From: Roseimicrobium gellanilyticum
Lineage (GTDB): Bacteria > Verrucomicrobiota > Verrucomicrobiia > Verrucomicrobiales > Verrucomicrobiaceae
Length of the DNA stretch: 64,000 nt
Reading direction: 5' to 3'
NCBI RefSeq assembly: GCF_003315205.1
Contig: NZ_QNRR01000004.1
Span: 434,001 to 498,000 of the forward strand
A program made the translations under genes and the position numbers. The notes beneath the pieces were generated by a model that searched no databases, was not told the DNA's origin, and saw only the letters and a list, made by a program, of their open reading frames with translations. Shown here in pieces: positions 33,437 through 40,546 of the stretch; within the stretch, counting starts at the first letter, position 1; each line of letters opens with the position of its first letter.

Positions 33437-34093
33437 TCAAGCCAATCCCACATGCTTGAGCGCTTCCAGCGGCGGGCCATCGAAAGTGGCTGAGGCGACG
33501 TTGCCCACGTAGCCGATGGCTTTCATGCCTTCGGCGGTGGTGTAGTAGCCTCCGGCGGTGAGATCGCGATAACGTTTAAAGAAGGCTGCGGCGGCTTTGT
33601 GCTCAGGCTTGGTCTTTGCGGGATGGCAGAGGTCATCGCAGATCGCGGTTTGTTGCTCGTCCGTGAGCTCGGCAAAGACCTTTTTGAAGCGGCGGCTCGC
33701 TTCGTCATCGATCCATTTCAATCCTTCGAGCACGATGCGGCGGTCGGTGGCTTGGGCGGGGTAGGGTGAGCTTATCCATTCGTCGATGAAGTCCGGGACT
33801 CCCACGGAGGAGGCACTCGGGGAACTCGCGTCTGCAGGAATGATCACATCGCACAAGGCATGGGCCGCACGACGCTGCGGCTCCGAGAGCGTGAGTGGCC
33901 AGACGTCGCCCGGTTGGTAGACCTTCACCATGCTCGGGTCGGGTCCGTACCCTTTCGCGAGGGGTGGGGCAGTGGTGGTGCTTTCTGCGGCGTGCAGGCC
34001 GGTGTCGCGAGCGGCGACGGTGGCTGCGGTACTGAGCATCCATTGGATGGCCTTGCGGCGGTCCATGCGTGGGAGGTCGACAGGCGTGCTCAT
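33437..34093 (-). CDS. Gluconate 2-dehydrogenase subunit 3-like protein
   Basis: 218 residues. The N-terminus has a Tat-like start (MDRRKAIQWMLSTAATVAAR). The domain follows with LSEPQRRAAHALCDVIIPAD, GVPDFIDEWISSPY, FAELTDEQQTAICDDL and FFKRYRDLTAGGYYTTAEGM, the subunit-3 pattern. Partner of the GMC oxidoreductase, whose stop lies one base upstream. It likely helps export or maturation of the flavoprotein to the periplasm. Confidence 0.9.
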   Translation of the reverse strand: MSTPVDLPRMDRRKAIQWMLSTAATVAARDTGLHAAESTTTAPPLAKGYGPDPSMVKVYQPGDVWPLTLSEPQRRAAHALCDVIIPADASSPSASSVGVPDFIDEWISSPYPAQATDRRIVLEGLKWIDDEASRRFKKVFAELTDEQQTAICDDLCHPAKTKPEHKAAAAFFKRYRDLTAGGYYTTAEGMKAIGYVGNVASATFDGPPLEALKHVGLA

Positions 34094-34094
34094 G

Positions 34095-35906
34095 TTAGAG
34101 ATTCCCTTTCTTCAATTCATCCATCAGGTGGTCGGCCATGCGCCAGGCCAGGGCCATGATGGTGAGGGTGGGGTTCTTGTCTGCAGTGCTGGCGAAGGGG
34201 GCGCCATCCGCGAGGAACAGGTTTTTTACATCCCAGGTCTGGCTCCATTGATTCGTCACGGAGGTCTCGCGATCCTCGCCCATGATTGCTCCTCCCACTT
34301 CGTGAATCACCGAGCCGCCGGGCTTCATCGTCTTGAAGATGTCGGCCTCCGTCTTCGGCGAAACCTTGCCGCCTGCTGCCTGGAGCAACTCGGTGATGAA
34401 CTTCTGCTGATGGCGCACCTGATTGAGATCAAAGTCCGTCCACTTCCAGTGGAACCGCAGTACCGGAATGCCCCACTGATCCTTCAAGGTGGGATCGAGC
34501 TCGCAGTAGGTGCCGTCATTCGGCAGCATGGTGCCTTGGGCTCCAAAGCCCAGGTTGCATCCGTAAAAGCGCCGCGCGTCTTCCTTGAGACGTTTTCCGT
34601 AGAGGACACCGCCATCACCTGCGAGCCTGTCGATGCCGTTCACCACGGTCAGCGAGGGCATCTGCCGTCCCGTCGTGAATTCCAGATGATAACCGCCGGG
34701 GAAGCCGAGCTCGCCGTTGCGATTTTGATCATGCAACGTCCATGGCACATAGGCGTGCGGCCCGCCTGCGCCATCTTCGTTGTGTACTGGCATGTTCTCG
34801 AACGCCGGAATGTGAGCGCCTACGCTGCTCGAGACGGAATCGGTGATGTACTTGCCCACCTTGCCGCTGGAGTTGGCGAGTCCGTGGGGGAACAGCGCCG
34901 ACTTCGAGTTCAGCAAGAGGCGCACCGACTCCTGCGAACTCGCCGCCAGCACCACCACGCGTCCTGCCGCATGGCGTTCCTGGCCGTTTGTCTTGTCGAT
35001 GAATGTCACTCCGGTGGCCTTGCCCTGCTTGTCGATGGTGACCTCGCGGGCCATCGCGTTGGGCAGGATATCCAGATTCTCCGTGGCGAGTGCTGGTCGC
35101 AGGTGCACCGTTTGTGAGTCGTAGTTCGCACGGATGGCGCAGCCGCGATGGCAGTCCGTGGCCCAGAAGCAGGGTGCCCGCATGCGCATGTGCTCGGCGA
35201 GGATACGCTGCGCCTTCGCATTCTTCGGATGCAGCTTCGCCGGCAGCGTGTCCGCATCCTGTGGCTTCGTCAGCACGGCGCGGTGGATGGGCACAATCTT
35301 CGCGCCAACTTTCTGGCCATGCTTCTGCGCATACAGTTCACCCACACGCAGCTTCGGTGCCGGCTGCAACACGCCTGGTGATGAGTCGGGTGAATTCTCC
35401 AGCCCTTCGTTCGTGCCGAACACTCCGACCAGCATCTCCACCTTGTCGTAGTACGGCGCGACATCTTCATAGCCGATGGGCCAGTCAAACCCGGCACCGA
35501 ACCGCGTGCGGGGCTTGAAGTCATAAGGCCCGTTGCGCAGCGAGATGCGGCCCCAGTGATTCGTGCGGCCACCCATCATGCGCTGCCGCCACCAGCGGAA
35601 CTGATGTTCCGGCTCGGGGCTCGCGTTCGTGTAGGGCTCGCCGGGAATGTTCCAGCCGCTGTTGATGGAGCAATCGTGGAAGCCGTATTGCTTGTCCGGT
35701 GTGCTGACACCGCGCAGAGGCGCATGACTCGGCAACTGGAACATGGCCACCTCAGTCGCAGGGTCAAATGATCGCCCGGCCTCCAGCATGAGCACCTTCA
35801 CGCCTTCCATCGTCAGCGTGTAGGCCGTCTGGCCACCGCCTGCGCCGGAGCCCACGATGATCACATCGTAGGTGTCTTTGAGTGTGTTGGAGGTGATGAC
35901 AGGCAT
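34095..35906 (-). CDS. GMC-family FAD oxidoreductase
   Basis: 603 residues. FAD-binding motif YDVIIVGSGAGGGQTAYTLT at the N-terminus, MLEAGRSFD, GGRTNHWGR, ATDCHRGCAIRANYDS, and the C-terminal HEVGGAIMGED with the catalytic-region His, then NLFLADGAPFASTADKNPTL. It oxidises sugars or polyols (gluconate or glucoside 3-dehydrogenase type), giving keto-sugars of the kind DUF1080 proteins may handle. No signal peptide; export may depend on subunit 3. Confidence 0.92.
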   Translation of the reverse strand: MPVITSNTLKDTYDVIIVGSGAGGGQTAYTLTMEGVKVLMLEAGRSFDPATEVAMFQLPSHAPLRGVSTPDKQYGFHDCSINSGWNIPGEPYTNASPEPEHQFRWWRQRMMGGRTNHWGRISLRNGPYDFKPRTRFGAGFDWPIGYEDVAPYYDKVEMLVGVFGTNEGLENSPDSSPGVLQPAPKLRVGELYAQKHGQKVGAKIVPIHRAVLTKPQDADTLPAKLHPKNAKAQRILAEHMRMRAPCFWATDCHRGCAIRANYDSQTVHLRPALATENLDILPNAMAREVTIDKQGKATGVTFIDKTNGQERHAAGRVVVLAASSQESVRLLLNSKSALFPHGLANSSGKVGKYITDSVSSSVGAHIPAFENMPVHNEDGAGGPHAYVPWTLHDQNRNGELGFPGGYHLEFTTGRQMPSLTVVNGIDRLAGDGGVLYGKRLKEDARRFYGCNLGFGAQGTMLPNDGTYCELDPTLKDQWGIPVLRFHWKWTDFDLNQVRHQQKFITELLQAAGGKVSPKTEADIFKTMKPGGSVIHEVGGAIMGEDRETSVTNQWSQTWDVKNLFLADGAPFASTADKNPTLTIMALAWRMADHLMDELKKGNL

Positions 35907-35921
35907 GGCGTGAAGGAGCAG

Positions 35922-36605
35922 TTATTTGCCGCAGAAGGTCTCCAGCATCTTGATCCACGGGCCCACATAGTGGCCGTTGTCGTGGAAGGTGCGTCCACTG
36001 ACCATGTGGCGGTCGATGACGCACGGTTCATTCACATAGATGCCGCCGCAGACTTCGAGGTCGAACTTGCACTTCGCCACCGTGGCCATGCGCAGTCCTT
36101 TCACGATGCCGGCGCGGGCGGGAATCTCCACGCCGTGGCACACGCTCGCCATGGGCCTGCCGTTCTCCCAGAACCAGCGCGTGGCACGCAGCAGGTCTTC
36201 GTCCTCGCGGATGTATTCCGGAGCGCGTCCGCCGCTGAAGAAAATGCCCGCGTAGTCTTCGGGCTTGATGTCCTTGAAGGTGATGTCGGCATTGATGGTG
36301 TAGCCCTCCCATTCTTTCGTGATCGTCCAGCCGGGCTTCACCTCGTGCAGCACCATCTGGTAGCGGCGCTTCTCCGGCGCGGCGACTACGGGCTCGAAGC
36401 CGCCTTCAATGAGGCGGTAGTACGGATAGAGCGTGTCCACGGTTTCTGTGGCGTCGCCGACGATGACGAGAACTTTGGGCTTGGTCATGGATGGGGAGGG
36501 GGATGGCTGTGAAGGCAGAGTCTGAGATGTCTCTTTGGCCGCGCGGAGGTTGGTGGAGCCTGCGACGGCAAGGCTGGAAAGGGCGACAAACTGCCGGCGG
36601 TTCAT
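35922..36605 (-). CDS. DJ-1/PfpI-family protein, Tat-exported
   Basis: 227 residues from MNRRQFVALSSLAVAGSTNL, a Tat-type signal; an ATG three codons upstream is an alternative. The PfpI fold is clear: KPKVLVIVGDATET (Glu54), YAGIFFSGGRAPEY, and the nucleophile elbow ASVCHGVE with Cys156-His157. This class includes amidases, glyoxalases and chaperones. First gene of the PfpI-GMC-subunit 3 operon (15-base gap), so perhaps it repairs or processes the oxidised product. Confidence 0.9.
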   Translation of the reverse strand: MNRRQFVALSSLAVAGSTNLRAAKETSQTLPSQPSPSPSMTKPKVLVIVGDATETVDTLYPYYRLIEGGFEPVVAAPEKRRYQMVLHEVKPGWTITKEWEGYTINADITFKDIKPEDYAGIFFSGGRAPEYIREDEDLLRATRWFWENGRPMASVCHGVEIPARAGIVKGLRMATVAKCKFDLEVCGGIYVNEPCVIDRHMVSGRTFHDNGHYVGPWIKMLETFCGK

Positions 36606-36622
36606 GTACTCCATTACGCCGC

Positions 36623-36639
36623 TTGGCGGATGCCGCCAA
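36623..36639. promoter_or_regulatory. Perfect dyad in the divergent promoter region
   Basis: TTGGCGG-ATG-CCGCCAA, a perfect 7-bp inverted repeat in the 86-bp gap between the PfpI operon and the XylR-type regulator. It is a good candidate operator for the regulator. Confidence 0.5.
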
Positions 36640-36691
36640 TACAGCTATGGTGCATGGAAACTCAGGTTTTTCGTCACTTCACTTTCCGCCC

Positions 36692-37861
36692 ATGGGCATC
36701 CCCAGACGTCGCCGTATTCCTCGTGTGGCACTCCTTATCGAGACCACTCGCACGTTCTCACGCGAAATGCTTTCGGGTGTGCGCCGCTACGTGGCCGAGC
36801 ATGGACCGTGGTCCACCTTCCTTGAGCTTCGCGCTCCGGACTCCTCGCCTCCCGCGTGGCTGCGGCACTGGGATGGCGACGGTATTCTGACGCGTACCTT
36901 CACTCAAGAGATGGCCGACCTCGTCACCGCCACCGGCCTGCCTGCTGTGGAGGTTCGCTCCAAGGCACTCGCTGGTGCTCGGCCTTTCGTAGGCATAGAC
37001 AACGCCCACATTGGGCGTGCCGTGGCCGAGCATTTCTTTGAGCGGGGTTACCGGAGGTTCGCCGTGTACAGCCTGCAGTCAGAGAGCTTTTTCGTCGAGC
37101 GTGTACGGAATTTTGTCAGTACGGTGCAATCCTATGGCTGCGCCTGTTCGGAACTGCCCGAAGCCAAGTCAGACAGCGTGGCTGACTGGGAGAAGAGTCA
37201 GGCCCGCCTCATCACCTGGCTTTCACAACTGCCAAAGCCCGTCGGTGTCTTTGCCGCCAACGATCAGCTCGGTGTCCGCCTTCTCGAAGCGTGTCAGCGC
37301 GCGGGTGTTGCTGTTCCCGAAGAAGTGGCCGTGGTGGGGGCTGAGAATGAGGAAACCCTCTGCACCTTCGCCACGCCGCCTCTGACGAGCGTCCGATTCG
37401 ATGGCCAGACAGTGGGCTACACTGCCGCCGGCGTGCTGGACAAGATGATGCACGGAAAGGCGCCGCGCACCCGTGAAACTCTCATTCCTCCCAAAGGGAT
37501 TGTCGTGCGTGGCTCCTCTGATGAACTGGTGATCAACGACAGCCTCGTCGCCCACGCCGCACGTCTCATTCGGGAGAACGCGATGAACGGCATCAACGTG
37601 GATGACCTTTGTCGCAAGCTCAACGCCTCCCGCAGCACACTCGACCGTCGCATGAAAGCGGCCTTGAACCGTTCGCCCAAGGAGGAGATCATGCGCATTC
37701 GATTCCGCGAGATCGAACGGCTTCTTCTCGAGACGGACCTCACCATCGATGTCATCGCCCGGCAGACCGGCTTCAGTCACAGCCACTATCTGCAGGCCGT
37801 CTTCAAGCAATCCTATGGCACGACGCCTGGAGCGTTTCGGAGCAGAAAACAAGCCCGGTGA
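36692..37861 (+). CDS. XylR-type transcriptional regulator (LacI-like sensor plus AraC HTH)
   Basis: 389 residues from MGIPRRRRIP. Residues ~10-275 form a LacI/PurR-like sugar-binding domain (VALLIETTRTFSREMLSGVR, FVGIDNAHIGRAVAEHFFER, GVFAANDQLGVRLLEACQRA). Residues ~285-385 form the AraC double HTH (INVDDLCRKLNASRSTLDRR, TIDVIARQTGFSHSHYLQAV). It probably activates or represses the divergent sugar-oxidation operon in response to a sugar. Confidence 0.92.
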   Translation: MGIPRRRRIPRVALLIETTRTFSREMLSGVRRYVAEHGPWSTFLELRAPDSSPPAWLRHWDGDGILTRTFTQEMADLVTATGLPAVEVRSKALAGARPFVGIDNAHIGRAVAEHFFERGYRRFAVYSLQSESFFVERVRNFVSTVQSYGCACSELPEAKSDSVADWEKSQARLITWLSQLPKPVGVFAANDQLGVRLLEACQRAGVAVPEEVAVVGAENEETLCTFATPPLTSVRFDGQTVGYTAAGVLDKMMHGKAPRTRETLIPPKGIVVRGSSDELVINDSLVAHAARLIRENAMNGINVDDLCRKLNASRSTLDRRMKAALNRSPKEEIMRIRFREIERLLLETDLTIDVIARQTGFSHSHYLQAVFKQSYGTTPGAFRSRKQAR

Positions 37862-37876
37862 GCCTCGTGAAAATGA

Positions 37877-37903
37877 GACAGCCGGAGTTTCCACTCCGGC
37901 CGT
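37877..37903. terminator. Hairpin between convergent genes
   Basis: GAC-GCCGGAGT-TTCC-ACTCCGGC-GTC type stem (37877-37903) between the XylR stop (37861) and the glutathione peroxidase stop (37932). No T-run; possibly bidirectional. Confidence 0.5.
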
Positions 37904-37931
37904 CTGAATACACGATGAAAGCGAGCACCGC

Positions 37932-38480
37932 TCACTTGGCCGCCAGTGCTTGCTCAATGGCTGCGACGACGCTGGGGTCATCAACCTTGGTTTTGGGCTC
38001 GATGCGCATGATGGGTTTGCCGTCGCGACCGATGAGGAACTTGCCGAAGTTCCATTTCACGTCCCCGGGGAAGGCGCCCTTCTTCCCTGTGAGCGCCTCA
38101 TAGAGCGGATGCTTTGGCTCGCCCTTCACCTGCACCTTGTCGAACATCGGGAAGCTGACGTTGTACTTGGTGGTGCAGAAGGTCTTAACCTCCTCATTCG
38201 TGCCGGGCTCCTGCCCGCCGAAGTCATTGCAGGGAAAGCCCATGACGACGAGACCGCGATCCTTGTATTTCTCGTAGGCGGCTTCCAGGTCCTTGTATTG
38301 GGGCGTGTTGCCGCACTTCGAGGCGACGTTTACGACGAGGAGCACTTTGCCGGAGTAGGCCTTCAAGGAAGTGTCCTTGCCGTCAATGTCCTTGAGCGGG
38401 ACATCTTTGAGAGGTTTCTGATTTTCCGCTCCGAAGGCGGCAGTAGCAGCGAGCATGAGGGTGACCAGGATGTGTTTCAT
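37932..38480 (-). CDS. Glutathione peroxidase-family thiol peroxidase
   Basis: 182 residues with signal peptide (MKHILVTLMLAATAAFGA), so periplasmic. The catalytic tetrad is complete: Cys56 in NVASKCGNT, Gln90 in CNDFGGQEPG, and Trp143-Asn144 in KWNFGKFLI. It uses Cys rather than selenocysteine and probably thioredoxin-like donors. It reduces peroxides. Single gene, convergent with the regulator. Confidence 0.93.
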   Translation of the reverse strand: MKHILVTLMLAATAAFGAENQKPLKDVPLKDIDGKDTSLKAYSGKVLLVVNVASKCGNTPQYKDLEAAYEKYKDRGLVVMGFPCNDFGGQEPGTNEEVKTFCTTKYNVSFPMFDKVQVKGEPKHPLYEALTGKKGAFPGDVKWNFGKFLIGRDGKPIMRIEPKTKVDDPSVVAAIEQALAAK

Positions 38481-38549
38481 GAGGAGGAGGAAGACGGCCC
38501 GGGCGGAGCCACCTTTCAAGACACTCCACGCTATTCCCGGGGCAGGCAC

Positions 38550-38585
38550 AAAAAAGCTCCAGGAGCATGACGTGCTTCCTGGAGC
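38550..38585 (-). terminator. Rho-independent terminator of the DUF1592-HMA-DUF1552 operon
   Basis: On the minus strand GCTCCAGGAAGCA pairs with TGCTCCTGGAGC (one bulge), followed by TTTTTT. It lies 40 bases past the DUF1552 stop and closes the 25-kb minus-strand gene block. Confidence 0.88.
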
Positions 38586-38624
38586 GCTGAGTTCGTGAGC
38601 TTGGTACCGTCTTCGCTCCGGTGC

Positions 38625-39890
38625 TCACGCCACCTCCAGTCCCCGCATCGTCGTCTTCGCGGCGGCGAAGGTCGAGGTCTCGATGCCGAGACGCTGGAGC
38701 ATGCTGACATAGAGGGTGGAGAGGTCGTGATTGTGCTCCTTGTCGAAGGCGAGGTGCTGGCCGTGCTTGAAGCCGCCTCCGGCGAGGAGCACGGGGAGGT
38801 TCACATTGCTGTGGCTGTTCGCACTGCCCATGCAGGTGCCGTAGAGGACCTGGGTGCGCTCCAGCAGGTTCGCATCGCCTTCCTTCACTTCCGCGAGGCC
38901 GGAGAGGAACTTGCCGAGCACGTCGAACTGCCCTTCCTCATGGGCGCGCAATTCAGCGACCACATCAGGACGATTGCCGTGGTGGGTGATGTTGTGAATC
39001 ACCGTGGTGTCGACGAAGAGGGAGATGATACGCGTGGAATCCGTCTGGATGGCGAGCTTCATCAGGTCATAGAGCTGGCCGGTCTTGTTCACGAACTGCA
39101 GGCCTTCGGTGATGTCATCCGGAGCCTTGGCATCAACGACTGGCTTGGGCTTCTGCTCCCACGCTTCGGAGCTCTCCATGCGCTGCTCGAGCTCGCGCAC
39201 GGAGGTGAGGTATTGATCCAGGCGCGCCTGGTCATCGCGAGACAGGGATCGGTTGAGACGCGAAGTCTCTTCCGTGAGGAAATCCATCATGCTGCGGCCC
39301 TGGCGCAGCGCTTCCACGGTGGCGGTGACTTCCTCAGGCTTTCCCTGCACGAAGAGTTTCTGGAAGAGCTTCTTCGGACTGCTCTCCGCGGGAATGGGGG
39401 CGCCATTGCGCGTGTAGCTCAGCGTCTTGTTCTCCGTGGTCATGGCCAGCACGAGCGAGGGGTGTCGCGTCTGATTGCCAATCTGCTCTGCGGCGAACTG
39501 GTCCAGTGAGATGTCATTGCGGAAGCCTCCACGATCCGGGTGCGGCGTACCGGTGATGAAGCACTTCTCCGCCAGATGCCCCCCGCTCACGCCCGGCAGG
39601 CTCACGCCGGAGAAGACGGTGTACTGCGAACGATGCGCGGAAAGTTTCTCCAAATAGGGGGTGATGGCGTAGTCGCGGCCTTCCTTCTCCGGAAAGAAGA
39701 ACTGCGGCATGATGCCCTGATTCGTCTGGATGCACACCATGCGGCGCGGCACGGCGGACTCCGCGGAGGCAGCCTTTGCCGCCGCGCCGAAGACCGGGCG
39801 CATGGCATCCAGGAAAGGCAGGGCCAGCGTGACACCGGCACCACGCAGGAAGGCGCGGCGATTGAGCGGGGATTTCGCGACGTGGGTCAT
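38625..39890 (-). CDS. DUF1552 Tat-exported protein
   Basis: 421 residues. Tat-type start (NRRAFLRGAGVTLALPFLDA), then MVCIQTNQGIMPQFFFP, SGVSLPGVSGGHLAEKCFIT, GGFRNDISLDQFAAEQIG and a C-terminal HNHDLSTLYVSMLQRLGIET, typical of DUF1552. This family nearly always accompanies DUF1592-type cytochrome proteins. Role unknown. It follows the metal-binding gene after 23 bases. Confidence 0.92.
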   Translation of the reverse strand: MTHVAKSPLNRRAFLRGAGVTLALPFLDAMRPVFGAAAKAASAESAVPRRMVCIQTNQGIMPQFFFPEKEGRDYAITPYLEKLSAHRSQYTVFSGVSLPGVSGGHLAEKCFITGTPHPDRGGFRNDISLDQFAAEQIGNQTRHPSLVLAMTTENKTLSYTRNGAPIPAESSPKKLFQKLFVQGKPEEVTATVEALRQGRSMMDFLTEETSRLNRSLSRDDQARLDQYLTSVRELEQRMESSEAWEQKPKPVVDAKAPDDITEGLQFVNKTGQLYDLMKLAIQTDSTRIISLFVDTTVIHNITHHGNRPDVVAELRAHEEGQFDVLGKFLSGLAEVKEGDANLLERTQVLYGTCMGSANSHSNVNLPVLLAGGGFKHGQHLAFDKEHNHDLSTLYVSMLQRLGIETSTFAAAKTTMRGLEVA

Positions 39891-39913
39891 GGCGGAGTCG
39901 GGCTGGGTACTTA

Positions 39914-40546
39914 CTACTTGGCGGTCGAAGTGGCAGAGGCAGTCTTGGCGGGCGTGGGAGCGGGAGCAGGTGCCGCATCACTCTTTACGACGGTCACACG
40001 CGCTTTTTCCAAGGCAGTGATGAGAGCCTCGCGATTGGTGCGGGCCGGATCAATCGAGGCCGTGAGCCAGCCTTCCTTGAAGCTCACCGTGGCACGCTCC
40101 ACGCCATCGATGGAGGCGACCGTACGGTAGGCTCCATAGGCGCAGCCTTTGCAATCCAGCCCCGCCACCGCGATGCGTTCTTCCTTGCGCTGCTCCGGCT
40201 TGAGTTCGCTCACAGAAAAAATGTTGAAGGCGCCCTTAGAAACGTTGCGCAGCACATTGCTGATGCGTTCACGCACCTGGTCAGCCTTGGCATTCTTGAA
40301 GTGCTTGGAGGCCGGGTCGTAACCGAAGGTCACGACCGTGGTGTCGTAGTTCACATCCACGAGCCGGACCTGGGCAGGGGAGTCGGTGGGACTGCCAATC
40401 TGCAGCATGCTGGTCTGCTGGCGCAGGTCTTCCACGCGGTCAGGCTGGAAGAGTCCGGTGAGACGGTACTGCACCGTCACCTCCTCCGCGGAGGCTATCC
40501 CCGCGTGTACGGCCAGGCAGAAGAAGATGGAAAGGACGAATCTCAT
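39914..40546 (-). CDS. Secreted protein with heavy-metal-associated domain
   Basis: 210 residues. Signal peptide (MRFVLSIFFCLAVHAGIASA), a ~100-residue N-terminal domain with HMA-like strands but no CxxC, then an HMA domain (~125-190) with AGLDCKGCAYGAY (Cys132, Cys135) and a low-complexity Ala/Pro tail. A periplasmic copper-type chaperone is inferred. ATGA overlap (40546-40543) couples it to the DUF1592 gene. An HMA gene between DUF1592 and DUF1552 is unusual and suggests metal delivery to the set. Confidence 0.82.
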   Translation of the reverse strand: MRFVLSIFFCLAVHAGIASAEEVTVQYRLTGLFQPDRVEDLRQQTSMLQIGSPTDSPAQVRLVDVNYDTTVVTFGYDPASKHFKNAKADQVRERISNVLRNVSKGAFNIFSVSELKPEQRKEERIAVAGLDCKGCAYGAYRTVASIDGVERATVSFKEGWLTASIDPARTNREALITALEKARVTVVKSDAAPAPAPTPAKTASATSTAK

